Source of the DNA: an uncultured Eubacterium sp.
GTDB lineage: Bacteria > Bacillota > Clostridia > Lachnospirales > Lachnospiraceae
Reading direction: 5' to 3'
DNA: 64,000 nt
Assembly: GCA_910586225.1 (NCBI GenBank)
Contig: CAJUIL010000010.1
Location: forward strand, 1-64,000
Position 1 is the stretch's first letter. The number at the start of each line of letters is the position of its first letter. Below the pieces are notes generated by a model. The model ran no database searches, was not told the origin of the DNA, and was given only the letters and a program-made list of their open reading frames with translations. Position numbers and translations under genes: made by a program. Of this stretch, positions 8,510 through 17,906 are shown one piece after another.

Positions 8510-9504
8510 GAAATCTCCTCTAAAAATCTTAAATAGCTTTTTTTAATTTCTGGTTGATATTCTTTTCTTGTTACTTCAAATTTGCTATTCCCGCAATAAT
8601 TTTCTGAAATATGACATCCCTGTTTTTTGAGTTTTATTTGCAGTAAATGATAATATTTTTCAGGGTTCTCGCAAAAATCTTCATATTGTATTTCTATTTT
8701 TCTTTCTTCCGAAACTTTTTCTAACGCCTTTTCAATCGCACTATTCGTATAATAAATCTGTCCAGCCACCTGCATAGCCGTATCCTCCATCTGAATCAGA
8801 TGTTTCATTTCTGGTATACGGAAAGAATACCATTCCTGCTCACTCCCTAGCTGCCTTTTTCTAGCTTCCAATGCAGATGCCATATTACTGCATATCTCCC
8901 TCTTTGTATGAATAAAAATAACAGAATCTAAGATACTGTCCAAAAATCCTATATTATAATTCGCTATCATCCCTTTCATTGCAATCGGCTTATGAAACAC
9001 ATCTGCAATTCCCATGAGCTCTTGAACAAAAATCTCCTTATCGAATACCCTCGCCAACTCCTCATCCGGCATATAATCTATTTCTAAATCCTTATAAGGA
9101 AAAAACCTCCTCCAAAAAAACCAAAACTCATTTGGAGCCAAGGCTCCCTGGGTTTTTCCGTTTTCAGACAAATAACCAATATTTCGAGAAAAAATATCTG
9201 TAAGTTCATTCCGAAAATTAAATTCCGGATCCAAAAGAAGCCGCTGCATTTTTGCACCTATAATCGGTGCTTTATAAAAACGAGACATCAGATTAGATGG
9301 ATAGGCAAACTCCCCTGTATTCGCTATCCACTGTGTCGTTAATGTTGTTCCGGACCGCAAAGCTCCCATGACAAGTATCACTGGATATTTCCTAGTCACT
9401 TTATTTAAAAGCTGCTGTTCTGCAATAATCAGATCTCCATTTATCTCGTTTAAAAACTCTTCCAGTTTCAAGTTTTTTTGAAACTTTTGATTTCTTTTTT
9501 CCAT
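8506..9504 (-). CDS. Sulfotransferase family protein
   Basis: Residues 47-60 read GALRSGTTLTTQWI, the 5'-phosphosulfate-binding loop of PAPS-dependent sulfotransferases. A later FIHTKREICSNMASAL fits the 3'-phosphate-binding region. The frame opens at 9543, but the ATG at 9504 has GGAG eight bases upstream and gives 332 residues without an odd hydrophobic leader, so it is preferred. It heads the minus-strand unit running to the licD genes. The family suggests sulfation of a glycan or small alcohol, but related proteins can have lost PAPS dependence. A GCCGATAT box lies about 50 bases upstream. Confidence 0.75.
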   Translation of the reverse strand: MEKRNQKFQKNLKLEEFLNEINGDLIIAEQQLLNKVTRKYPVILVMGALRSGTTLTTQWIANTGEFAYPSNLMSRFYKAPIIGAKMQRLLLDPEFNFRNELTDIFSRNIGYLSENGKTQGALAPNEFWFFWRRFFPYKDLEIDYMPDEELARVFDKEIFVQELMGIADVFHKPIAMKGMIANYNIGFLDSILDSVIFIHTKREICSNMASALEARKRQLGSEQEWYSFRIPEMKHLIQMEDTAMQVAGQIYYTNSAIEKALEKVSEERKIEIQYEDFCENPEKYYHLLQIKLKKQGCHISENYCGNSKFEVTRKEYQPEIKKSYLRFLEEIS

Positions 9505-9553
9505 TTTCTTTTCTCCATCATATACTATTATTAACACATACAATCATCTATAT

Positions 9554-9561
9554 ATATCGGC
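9554..9561 (-). promoter_or_regulatory. Possible sigma-28 -10 box upstream of the sulfotransferase operon
   Basis: On the minus strand GCCGATAT matches seven of eight positions of the flagellar sigma -10 element (GCCGATAA). The -35 position 15 bases upstream reads TGTT rather than TAAA, so the match is incomplete. It would tie the LicD/sulfotransferase operon to flagellar gene expression. Confidence 0.3.
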
Positions 9562-9614
9562 ATTTTTATTTCACCGAACAACCCAAAGATTTCATTATTA
9601 ACGAAACACATACA

Positions 9615-9643
9615 TTGCAGCATCAACGTAATTCATGTATAAT
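9615..9643 (+). promoter_or_regulatory. Sigma-A promoter for the SGNH-like gene
   Basis: TTGCAG (9615-9620) and a perfect TATAAT (9638-9643) are separated by 17 bases. The next gene starts 41 bases downstream and has an AAAGGAG ribosome-binding site. Confidence 0.75.
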
Positions 9644-9684
9644 TAGCATGAGCCATGATAGAAAAATCTAAAGGAGATAATTAA

Positions 9685-11028
9685 ATGGAACAAATTGATA
9701 AAATGCTTTATGATAACATCGAAGATGCCCAAAAATATCAAATATTTTTGAAAACAATGCAGTCACTGAACCATTTCGAAAAGAAGCATAGTTATAAAAG
9801 CTTCATTGAAGACCTGATTCCGGTCATTGGAAAAATAATCAGCAATTATTCTCAAAACCAAAAATTTTCAGAAAGTGAATTACAAGAATACATCCATAAA
9901 TATCAGCGATTATATCACGAGTATTTAAAATACCAGATATGGCTGATAGGAACCCCCAAAGTCTGCCGCATAGTAAGAACTCTTTTTGATTATACCAAAG
10001 TACATCTATGCGGAGAATCCACTGACAATCACATTACAGAGGATGCTGATTATATTTATATTTGCAGCGAAATCGATGAGGAGGTATTGAAAAAAATAGA
10101 AGATGAAAGTACTGGAAAGATTGTTAGATATGATATTCTAAGAGACTGTGGATACCAGTTCAGCGCGGAAACAAGATACTTAGATATAAAGCTTCGTCAA
10201 AAAATAGAGAATGGAGCTCAAGGTGCCGTTACTGGTTTAAGCTATGTGCAAAGAGGCATTAATTATGATAAACTGCAAAGAAATATCGCGTGTCTGGCTG
10301 CTCCATCTATCGATCTATACTTAGATTACCATAATTTTAAATGGTTCTATGATGAAATAAGCGTCAAGAAAAATGGTTCTGTCAAGTACTGCATTCTTGG
10401 CATGGATTTTTACAGGCTTTGGTATGATATGTCTTTATCGAGAAAAAACCAACTTAGAATCCTCTCGTTTTATAATCGGTTGAAATGCATTCACCATTTA
10501 TTTCCTGCTGCAGAGCTTTTGTTAAAAAGCGAAGAAGATTCAAATATCTGCGAAGAGATCATGGTAAAAAATTATATAGACGTAGACTTTGAATTATCCT
10601 GTCATCCAAGTTTAATACAATGGCAGAGAACTACAAAATATATGACGACCAAAGAAACATATGCGAAAGACAGCGAAAAAGTAAAAAAAGTTTTTAATAA
10701 ACCATATCCGATCACTTTTAAAGAAAACACCAATATATTAGAAAGATATTTGAAATTTTTAATTTCTCATAATATAAGAACATTGATCTACATCCCGCCA
10801 TTTCCGAAAATATTTAATGACTTTACACCCAAAGATATGAAGCAAACCACGTACTCTGTTTTAACAGAATTACAACACAAATTTCACTTTGATCTATTGG
10901 ATTTAAGCACAGATACTCGTTTTACAGATGAACACTTCGCTGACTGGAGCCACTTAAATGTCTTTGGCGCGGATTTGGCAACTGATATCTTAAATGAGCA
11001 TATGGATAAAATATGGGGAAGCTTATAA
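9685..11028 (+). CDS. SGNH/DltD-like hydrolase-fold protein of a glycosylation locus
   Basis: A 447-residue protein with AAAGGAG upstream of the ATG. TGLSYVQRG at residues 183-191 resembles the GxSxxxxG nucleophile block of SGNH hydrolases, and DWSHLNVFGADLATD near the C-terminus supplies a DxxH block, as in DltD and related acyl-transfer or acyl-hydrolysis proteins. No signal peptide or membrane segment is visible, so it is probably cytoplasmic, unlike DltD. It stands alone on the plus strand with its own promoter and a hairpin behind it. Enzymes of this fold often add or remove acyl groups on glycans. The actual reaction is unknown. Confidence 0.55.
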   Translation: MEQIDKMLYDNIEDAQKYQIFLKTMQSLNHFEKKHSYKSFIEDLIPVIGKIISNYSQNQKFSESELQEYIHKYQRLYHEYLKYQIWLIGTPKVCRIVRTLFDYTKVHLCGESTDNHITEDADYIYICSEIDEEVLKKIEDESTGKIVRYDILRDCGYQFSAETRYLDIKLRQKIENGAQGAVTGLSYVQRGINYDKLQRNIACLAAPSIDLYLDYHNFKWFYDEISVKKNGSVKYCILGMDFYRLWYDMSLSRKNQLRILSFYNRLKCIHHLFPAAELLLKSEEDSNICEEIMVKNYIDVDFELSCHPSLIQWQRTTKYMTTKETYAKDSEKVKKVFNKPYPITFKENTNILERYLKFLISHNIRTLIYIPPFPKIFNDFTPKDMKQTTYSVLTELQHKFHFDLLDLSTDTRFTDEHFADWSHLNVFGADLATDILNEHMDKIWGSL

Positions 11029-11079
11029 GCTTATCATCTGAAATCATGTAAAATCCCCTGTCAAATGCCAAAAAACATT

Positions 11080-11123
11080 CTGCAAAGCCGAAAGCATATT
11101 ATCCATACTTTCGGTTTTTGCAG
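11080..11123. terminator. Bidirectional hairpin between convergent genes
   Basis: The arms ctgcaaagccgaaag and ctttcggtttttgcag pair across a 13-base loop. On the minus strand the hairpin is followed by a T-run (tgtttttt). It lies between the SGNH-like gene and the aminotransferase end. Confidence 0.6.
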
Positions 11124-11147
11124 AAATTTTATATTCATCCTCACTAA

Positions 11148-12296
11148 CTATGCCATATATGTGCACGTTTCACTATCGATACATTTTGTTATTATCTCAA
11201 CAATCTCATTAATCGTCTCATATTCCAATTCCGGATATAGTGGCAATACCAACACATTGTTTCCAGCATATCGGGCGTTTTCTAACGCTACTTTCTTATA
11301 TTTATTTTTAAAGCACGCTTCATCTGCAGTAATAGGATAAAAATATTTTCGTGAATAAATGTTATTCTCCCTTAATTTATCATACACTTTATCCCTGATA
11401 CCATCAGCGCATAACTCCTGACGAAATAAAATTGGAAAATACCCAAATGAATATGTCGTATTTTCTAAGTCAAACTTGCACAGTTTGATTTCTTCGATCT
11501 CTTCCAATTTTTGTATGTAATACCGAACCCGCTTTTCCCTTTCGTAAATATTCTTCTCAACAGCTTTTAAATTGCATAATCCCATCGCAGCGCTAAACTC
11601 ATTTAGCTTCGCATTCGCGCCAATCTCAGCTACTACTGTTTCAGAGCGAATACCAAAATTTTTCAGGTCATGCAGTTTTCTATAAAAACTTTCTTCTTTA
11701 AAAACTACCGCCCCTCCTTCTATTGTATTATAAATCTTAGTTGCATGAAAGCTGAAAATAGATATATCTCCAAAATTTCCTACACCAATGCCATCAAGTG
11801 TTTGCGCAAATGCATGAGCTGCATCATAAATAACTTTAATGTTGTATTTATCCGCTATTTCTTGGATCTTGTGTATATTGCAAATATTCCCATATACGTG
11901 AACCGGCAAAATCGCAACTGTTTTTTCTGTAATTAAATCCTCTATCTTATTTTCATCTATCGTATAATCTGACAATTTAATATCACAAAATACAGGTACC
12001 AGTTTATTTCGTATGATCGCATGTGTTGTAGAAATGAAGGTAAATGGAGTCGTGATAATCTCTCCGCCTTCCGGAAAGCCCATTGCCTGTATCGCCAATT
12101 CCAATGCCATATGCCCGTTTACCATCAATGAAATCTGCGGCACCCCTAAATACTGCTTTAATTCTTTTTCTAACCTTTTATAATAATCTCCAAAATTGGT
12201 CAGCCAATGCGTATCCCATAGTGGCCTTATCATCTCCACATATTCGTCAAATTCCGGCATTGAGCTCTTTGTAACCATAATTTTATTGTCTGCCAT
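11148..12296 (-). CDS. DegT/DnrJ/EryC1/StrS family aminotransferase
   Basis: A 382-residue PLP sugar aminotransferase. FSFHATKIYNTIEGGAVVF carries the PLP lysine at about residue 187, and IYDAAHAFA provides the Asp that contacts the pyridine nitrogen. Family members transfer an amino group to a keto-sugar nucleotide. It is distinct from the PseC copy at 27341. It ends with TAG and is convergent with the plus-strand SGNH-like gene. It follows a broken sulfotransferase gene by 17 bases, so the two were cotranscribed. The keto-sugar substrate is unknown. Confidence 0.85.
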   Translation of the reverse strand: MADNKIMVTKSSMPEFDEYVEMIRPLWDTHWLTNFGDYYKRLEKELKQYLGVPQISLMVNGHMALELAIQAMGFPEGGEIITTPFTFISTTHAIIRNKLVPVFCDIKLSDYTIDENKIEDLITEKTVAILPVHVYGNICNIHKIQEIADKYNIKVIYDAAHAFAQTLDGIGVGNFGDISIFSFHATKIYNTIEGGAVVFKEESFYRKLHDLKNFGIRSETVVAEIGANAKLNEFSAAMGLCNLKAVEKNIYEREKRVRYYIQKLEEIEEIKLCKFDLENTTYSFGYFPILFRQELCADGIRDKVYDKLRENNIYSRKYFYPITADEACFKNKYKKVALENARYAGNNVLVLPLYPELEYETINEIVEIITKCIDSETCTYMA

Positions 12297-12313
12297 TTCT
12301 ATCCTTTCGTAGC

Positions 12314-13390
12314 CTATTCCAAATTATGAATCAGCCATCTTGTAATCTCATATACTGTCTCCATTCCCAGCCCTTGATAAGGCGCAAGATTGTAATCCAT
12401 GTCATCAAACAGGCGGTCGCTGCTGCGCTGCAGATAATTTATTGCCACCTTTTCATTTTGTTCTCTGTATTGTTCCATAAATTTTTCGCGCTCTGCCATA
12501 CTGAAATAAGCATAATCTAAAACCCTGTCCAATGTTCCACAATATTTCACTAATAGCTGATTGACTTTTTCATCATAAATCCCCAACTGCTTTTTATACT
12601 CTAATACATCCCTGCTCAACCGCTCATTCGCTTGATTTTTGTCAATATCAACAAATTTAGCTACTTCTTGCAGATCAATTCCCAAAACATCTGTATAGAA
12701 ATCAGTAATCAGATTCACACGAAACGCTTTCTTTTCGTATGGCTTGATCATAAATTCGGCTGTATCAAAAACCTCACGGCAATCTTCTAGTTCAGCAAAA
12801 TAATTTAATGAAACTGGTTCACACTTATAAACTGTTCAAATTCAGGCAATTTTTTTCCCTCGATCTCCATACCAGATATTCTTACAGTATTGATTATACT
12901 GTGCTTCCACAAACAAATCCTGCCTTCGTAAATAACATACAATCACTACTTGGTCAGAAATGGAATACAACAGTTCTTTTAACCGTCGCCTCATATAAGC
13001 ATTAATGTCTTTTTTCTCTTGATAAGACACTTCTGTATACAATCCCACCAATGTACGAAAAGCATCTGCAAAAAAAGCTTCACAAGAAATAATAACGCTA
13101 GGAACTTCTGCTGCGTGTTGTTTGATTCTTTCTATCACTTCATCCGGCTTTTGCGCAACATTCAAAAATCTTGGATGATTCTTATATCGCTCATACATTC
13201 CATGTGCTTTTAATGCTTCTTCTAAAAGTCCATAACAAAGATTCGAGTGCAGATAATAATGTTCGAAATAATCACCGTAATAAAATCCGTTTTCTAACAA
13301 AAGATCTTTATTTTGATGCATATGAAATTGTATGGCAGTACTCCCTGTCTTAAAAGTTCCGATGTGTAAATATATTTTTTTCACGAACAA
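12314..13390 (-). pseudogene. Sulfotransferase-like gene with internal stops
   Basis: The first part (13390-12842) starts MFVKKIYLHIGTFKTGSTAIQ, a PAPS-loop-like opening, followed by VVIVCYLRRQDLF. The frame then meets TGA at 12842-12844 and another TGA at 12836-12838, after which the same frame stays open to 12314 and reads as a normal continuation (SLNYFAELEDCREVF, then NLITDFYTDVLGIDL). Around the stops is a run of seven A, and shifting by one base gives GKKLPEFEQFI, so two compensating indels are as likely as two nonsense changes. The total length, 359 codons, suits the family. Either a decayed gene or a sequencing error at the homopolymer. Confidence 0.7.
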
Positions 13391-13425
13391 CTCTCCATCA
13401 AATAAATTTATGCTTAGTCAGTAGA

Positions 13426-15033
13426 TTACGTTTCCTTCAAACCTAGCTTTACCGTTCTGCTCACTAACTCCGCGAGTTCTTCATCATTTACCATAATACT
13501 ATCAGCTCTTTTTCTTGCTGCTTCGCTTTTCATTTTATAATATACAGTATCATTTTTATATCGTAGAATTTCATTTTCATATTCTTCCAAAGAATCATAA
13601 CAAAACTCTATTCCCACCTTTGCTGAAACATCCCCTCCTTTCAGACAAAGAACAGGTTTTCCTTCTGATATCGCTGAAGTTCCCATATATCCCCCGCCTT
13701 GATGAGGCATATCTACATATAGATCAATTAACGCTAAAGCCTCTTCTGGATTACTTTGTTGTCCTAAAAAGAAACATCTGTCTTCTGCATGAATTATCCT
13801 ATGAATGCGTTCTATAAACTTTTGATCCACTGTGCCGATAAATACCAGCATCATTTGTTTTTCCTTTTTCAGCACCTGAGTAAGAATCTGGAGAAACTCC
13901 TCCGTACACTCACTTGCCAAACGGTTTCCAGCTACTCCCAGGCAGAAGCCATCCTCTGGAATTTGAAATTGATCTCTGCTCAATAATCCCTTTGACGAGC
14001 ACCTTGAAAAGGTAAAAAACATATCTGCAACAGGTATTCCTTTTTCCTGCAGTATCCTATATTCATCTGGATAATGTTTCAGCGTATCCTGGAAATAATT
14101 GATAACAAGATCTGCCGAAACAGCAGGATATCCCTGCGTCATTTGCATATAATAATAGCTGGTAAATTGACGCATTGTACTGGCAAAAGCAGGAATACCC
14201 GCAAACTGCCAAACAAATAACGGTTTCTTTTCATATATACTCTGGATGAGCTCTCTTTGTTCTTCCATATTTTCTTCATCTAAAAATATCTGATAGCATT
14301 CTATTTCAGATTCTTTGTACTGCATCATAAAAGATCCCTGTCTGTCAAGACAGTTTACACCATTAATTACTTTTATTCCCAATTTTTCTATCTTCTCTAT
14401 ATGTACACTTTCTAATGCACATACCAACAATACTTTTACTTTTAAATACTTTTCAAATATCCTACAAAATTCCAACACCATTTTTGTAGGGGAGTGCGAA
14501 ACTCCTAGAAGCTGCGTCGTCACTATAACAATAAAATCCTTTCGTCTTTCTTTAACTGGTATTTTATTGTAATTCATATCTAATAATTGTGGCATTTCTT
14601 TTTGGAAATATTGATTAATATCCCACTTTTCCATAAAATTGCGATGGATATTTGAAAAAAAATCCGCAATTTCCAGCTGTTTTTTCAACTGCAGGATCAA
14701 ATAAAAATTTCCTTTTCGCTCTAACTCACGGCGAAGAAAAGTCTCTATCTTACATCCATAAAACCATTGATCCCCTGTTATATAATGTAAAACCGTAAGT
14801 AGCTCCATCCATTCCTGCGACGTATCTCCAATCACCTCGCGTAAAAAATGTACAAAATCTTCAATAAGCTTTTCATCTTTTATTTTACAAAAGCGTTTTG
14901 TCACTAATCCTGCTCTTTCGCTGAACTTCTCACTATCTTGATTTCTATTATTCATGATCTGAATACAACTTAAAGTATCTTTTAAAATCGCAACATACTC
15001 CTGCGTTTGAACATCATTTCCATCTTTCTGCAT
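13426..15033 (-). CDS. GT-B-type glycosyltransferase
   Basis: A 535-residue protein. The middle (about residue 165) reads DFIVIVTTQLLGVSHSPTK, opening a Rossmann-type domain, and the C-terminal half has LVFIGTVDQKF followed by DMPHQGGGYMGTSAISEGKP, a nucleotide-sugar binding region of GT-B enzymes. The same two motifs occur in the 524-residue protein at 36599-38173 (QLLYNTSHAPTK and PPRLGGGSGGYF), so the two are paralogues sitting about 22 kb apart. The N-terminal 160 residues are helical and unassigned. Donor and acceptor are unknown. The context suggests flagellin glycan extension. Confidence 0.65.
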   Translation of the reverse strand: MQKDGNDVQTQEYVAILKDTLSCIQIMNNRNQDSEKFSERAGLVTKRFCKIKDEKLIEDFVHFLREVIGDTSQEWMELLTVLHYITGDQWFYGCKIETFLRRELERKGNFYLILQLKKQLEIADFFSNIHRNFMEKWDINQYFQKEMPQLLDMNYNKIPVKERRKDFIVIVTTQLLGVSHSPTKMVLEFCRIFEKYLKVKVLLVCALESVHIEKIEKLGIKVINGVNCLDRQGSFMMQYKESEIECYQIFLDEENMEEQRELIQSIYEKKPLFVWQFAGIPAFASTMRQFTSYYYMQMTQGYPAVSADLVINYFQDTLKHYPDEYRILQEKGIPVADMFFTFSRCSSKGLLSRDQFQIPEDGFCLGVAGNRLASECTEEFLQILTQVLKKEKQMMLVFIGTVDQKFIERIHRIIHAEDRCFFLGQQSNPEEALALIDLYVDMPHQGGGYMGTSAISEGKPVLCLKGGDVSAKVGIEFCYDSLEEYENEILRYKNDTVYYKMKSEAARKRADSIMVNDEELAELVSRTVKLGLKET

Positions 15034-15346
15034 AAGTTTATCCTTTCACTATATAATTTCTTCCCATAATATCTCAACATACTGTTTCATTATCCAAATT
15101 TTTATTCCATATCATACATTGATGTAATAGCAAAAAAGATTCCTCTTCTATATCGTAAACATAAATTTCTGGTTTTGGCTATATTTCTTAGTTATCCTTT
15201 TGGCTCCCTCACAAACATCTATTTTGAACCTTTGATATCCATTTTAATAAAATGACCTCTTCTTGCACCGAATTACCTAACAATTCTATCATAATCTTAT
15301 AATTCGGATCTTCTATCATCAAAAATAAGAATTATCTCGCTTTTGT
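15034..15346 (-). other. Gap of 313 bases with a possible decayed coding remnant
   Basis: After the methyltransferase stop the minus strand has a short open stretch of about 36 codons (MIEDPNYKIMIELLGNSVQE and onward, ending in TGA), followed by coding-looking but stop-ridden sequence in more than one frame. Codon use is like that of the neighbours. I read it as a possible gene remnant. No clear terminator or promoter was found. Confidence 0.3.
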
Positions 15347-17020
15347 TTACATTATCTTTTGTATATTCTTCAAACAGATATCTCTATCACTGTTTCTAAA
15401 AAAACTACTTTCCATTAAATGCTTCTCATCCATTACAGATTTTCCAAACAGTTCATTCAGTTGCTTCAGCTCTCCCCATATACAAAGCAGCCCATATCTC
15501 TCAGCTAATTCTGCCAAAGGAATATACTGATCCATTTCAGAATATGCGCTATAAAATTCAACAAAAGCTCGGTATAACACAAATTTTGCTGGGACATTCT
15601 CTAACGTCCATTCCTGGTCAAACCAATACAACTGCTCATTAATCAAAAAAGCATTTCTCGCGATCATATCCAAATACCCCTTTTTCAAGATCGGTCCATA
15701 CTGATCTCCACCAGATTGATCCGCAAGATTCATGGAATACATAATATTTTCTTCCCATGATACTTTATCTGAAGATTCTAGTATCTGATCATACAGCAAA
15801 TCTGCCATTTCAAAAATCTTGGATATATCACGTGTTTTCATACATTTGATCCATTGCTCTTCCCATAGCTTTGCATCTGTATAATCAGCCACAATGATTT
15901 CACCTTTCTGCCAGTATTCCCACACAGAAAGTCCTCTTTTCTTTAATTCTTCTTGATTTAAAATCACTTGCTGAATATGCTTACACCCAGAATTTTTTTT
16001 CAATGCAAACTTTTCGACTTGATTTTTTCCAAGAAACCTTGTGCCTATCTGGTATTCCATCATACGTTCACTGCTCATACTGCAAAATTCTACAGCTCCA
16101 TATTCTTCTAAATCTGTACATTCCACAAGAAAAGAATTAGCAAAAAACTCAAAAACATTATTTTCTATAATATCCTGATACAAATTTTCTTCCTGGGCAA
16201 TCAAAGTCGTTCTATCAGGCGCATAATAGCATTGCATATTCTGCATATTCGCATTTGTCGGCAAATGACGTTGCGAATAAATAACTGTTGGCAATTTATA
16301 GTCTGGCATTGGATAATAAAAATAAGTATTTTTAAATCCACTTTTCTTAAGCAATCCTTCTAACCCTGCTCTGGAAAATGTTTTTGTTTTATTATCCTTT
16401 ATGGTATACTGATGAATCCCATTAAACGGTACTAATGTATGATCCTCTTTTGCGCCGCACCAATACTTCAAACCAAATTGATTTTCTATTGCCAGAAATA
16501 ATTTTCCATTCGGTTTCAAATATTGTTTGATCCTCTTTAAAAAATCAAGATACGGATTTTCTGTATCTGTATAATTACCCTGATATTCTAATACTCCTAT
16601 TAATGTTATATAGTCAAATTTTTTTTCAAACTGTATATCATTTAGATTTCCGACAATGATCTCAAGATTTTCTTTCTCTCTGCATCGCCACAAAATCCCC
16701 TCTGCACGGCGTCGTGAAAGTTCCACAGATACGACACTTTTGCATTTATCACACAAAACTCCAGTAACTGCCCCAAGGCCCGCTCCAATCTCAAGCACTT
16801 CAGCATCGGGATGAAAAGGATACCAGTTTAAAATATTTTTTCTCAAATGTGTCAAATGATAATATACCGACCAGCAAAAATTATCATAAATTGCATCTGT
16901 ATAGTTTTCCGGCTCATTCTTTTTTAACAGTTCTATAATAAGATCCTCAATATCGCCTTCAGAATATAGATCCTCACCATGATACCATTTTAAATTAAAC
17001 TCAGGTTTTGGATTGTTCAT
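15347..17020 (-). CDS. SAM-dependent methyltransferase with a long C-terminal domain
   Basis: A class I methyltransferase core is visible: DAEVLEIGAGLGAVTGVL (motif I), VVSVELSRRRAEG and FDYITLIGVLEYQ, ending in LKPNGKLFLAIENQ. The remaining 300 or so residues form a domain I cannot name, found with such methyltransferases in glycan loci. A TTG start at 17059 is possible, but the ATG at 17020 has AAAGGAA nine bases upstream and begins MNNPKPEFNLKWY (557 residues), so it is preferred. The gene is divergent from the plus-strand operon at 17262. It probably O- or N-methylates a sugar or a sugar substituent. Confidence 0.7.
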   Translation of the reverse strand: MNNPKPEFNLKWYHGEDLYSEGDIEDLIIELLKKNEPENYTDAIYDNFCWSVYYHLTHLRKNILNWYPFHPDAEVLEIGAGLGAVTGVLCDKCKSVVSVELSRRRAEGILWRCREKENLEIIVGNLNDIQFEKKFDYITLIGVLEYQGNYTDTENPYLDFLKRIKQYLKPNGKLFLAIENQFGLKYWCGAKEDHTLVPFNGIHQYTIKDNKTKTFSRAGLEGLLKKSGFKNTYFYYPMPDYKLPTVIYSQRHLPTNANMQNMQCYYAPDRTTLIAQEENLYQDIIENNVFEFFANSFLVECTDLEEYGAVEFCSMSSERMMEYQIGTRFLGKNQVEKFALKKNSGCKHIQQVILNQEELKKRGLSVWEYWQKGEIIVADYTDAKLWEEQWIKCMKTRDISKIFEMADLLYDQILESSDKVSWEENIMYSMNLADQSGGDQYGPILKKGYLDMIARNAFLINEQLYWFDQEWTLENVPAKFVLYRAFVEFYSAYSEMDQYIPLAELAERYGLLCIWGELKQLNELFGKSVMDEKHLMESSFFRNSDRDICLKNIQKIM

Positions 17021-17261
17021 ACTATTTATTTCCTTTCTCCGCCGTTTCATGTTTTCCAATTAAAGTTCCTATCCTGATTCATTATACTTGGATTTACCTA
17101 TATGCGCAAGCACAATCATTCATTAGCATTTCCATAGATAAATTCAATGTTTTTGAATATCATCTGTTGACTTCTTACTACCTCCATGATATTTTATTCT
17201 TATGTTTTGAAATATTTATTTACAATCGTTTCGCTCAACTTCATTTAAAAGGTACCTAAGT

Positions 17262-17906
17262 ATGATTTTTAATAATATGACAAATGAACAAATGTCTGAA
17301 TCTCTACTAAAGCAAATAGATGAATGGATTTCAGATGCTACACCTATGTCCCGCCAAAAACTATTAAATTTATTGCATAATGATTACTTTTTATCAATAT
17401 ATCCAAGCAAAACCGTCTTTGCATATCTCTATATGATACTAAAGATTTTTGAAAAAGAAACGCAGGAAGGTGAAACAGTTACTATTTTCGATCTTGGAAA
17501 TTCTCACAGCGAGATTATTGATCTACTGCTGAAATTAAAATTTCTGCTTTGGAGAATGCTTTTTACTCATGACCACCAAGCTCCTATATCGCTTTTAGAA
17601 TTTATCCAACATAATCAGGCAACACCTTTTATGCTTCAGCAGCTGGTATTCATTGCTGCCGAAGAACAAGACCAATTATTATTAAAATTGATAAACTTAT
17701 TTCTGGAACAAAAAATGTTTCGATATGCATTTTATATGCTGGACGGCTTAACACAGCTATACCCTGAAAATGAAAATTATTTATGCTTAGCAGCTGATTT
17801 CTGCGCTAATATTGGAAAAAATAAAAAGAAAGCTTCCGCTTATTTATCACAGATAACTAATCCCGGAGAGTTAACAGAAAGGATACGCAACGAATATGGA
17901 TGCTAA
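17262..17906 (+). CDS. Helical repeat (TPR-like) protein of unknown function
   Basis: A 214-residue protein rich in Leu, Phe and Gln with repeated helical pairs (for example FAYLYMILKIFEKE and YAFYMLDGLTQLYPENENYL), like a small TPR array. No catalytic motif is recognised. It is the first gene of a plus-strand operon and overlaps the following glycosyltransferase gene by 11 bases, so its product probably acts with that enzyme, perhaps as a protein partner. A weak AAAGGT ribosome-binding site precedes the ATG. Confidence 0.6.
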   Translation: MIFNNMTNEQMSESLLKQIDEWISDATPMSRQKLLNLLHNDYFLSIYPSKTVFAYLYMILKIFEKETQEGETVTIFDLGNSHSEIIDLLLKLKFLLWRMLFTHDHQAPISLLEFIQHNQATPFMLQQLVFIAAEEQDQLLLKLINLFLEQKMFRYAFYMLDGLTQLYPENENYLCLAADFCANIGKNKKKASAYLSQITNPGELTERIRNEYGC

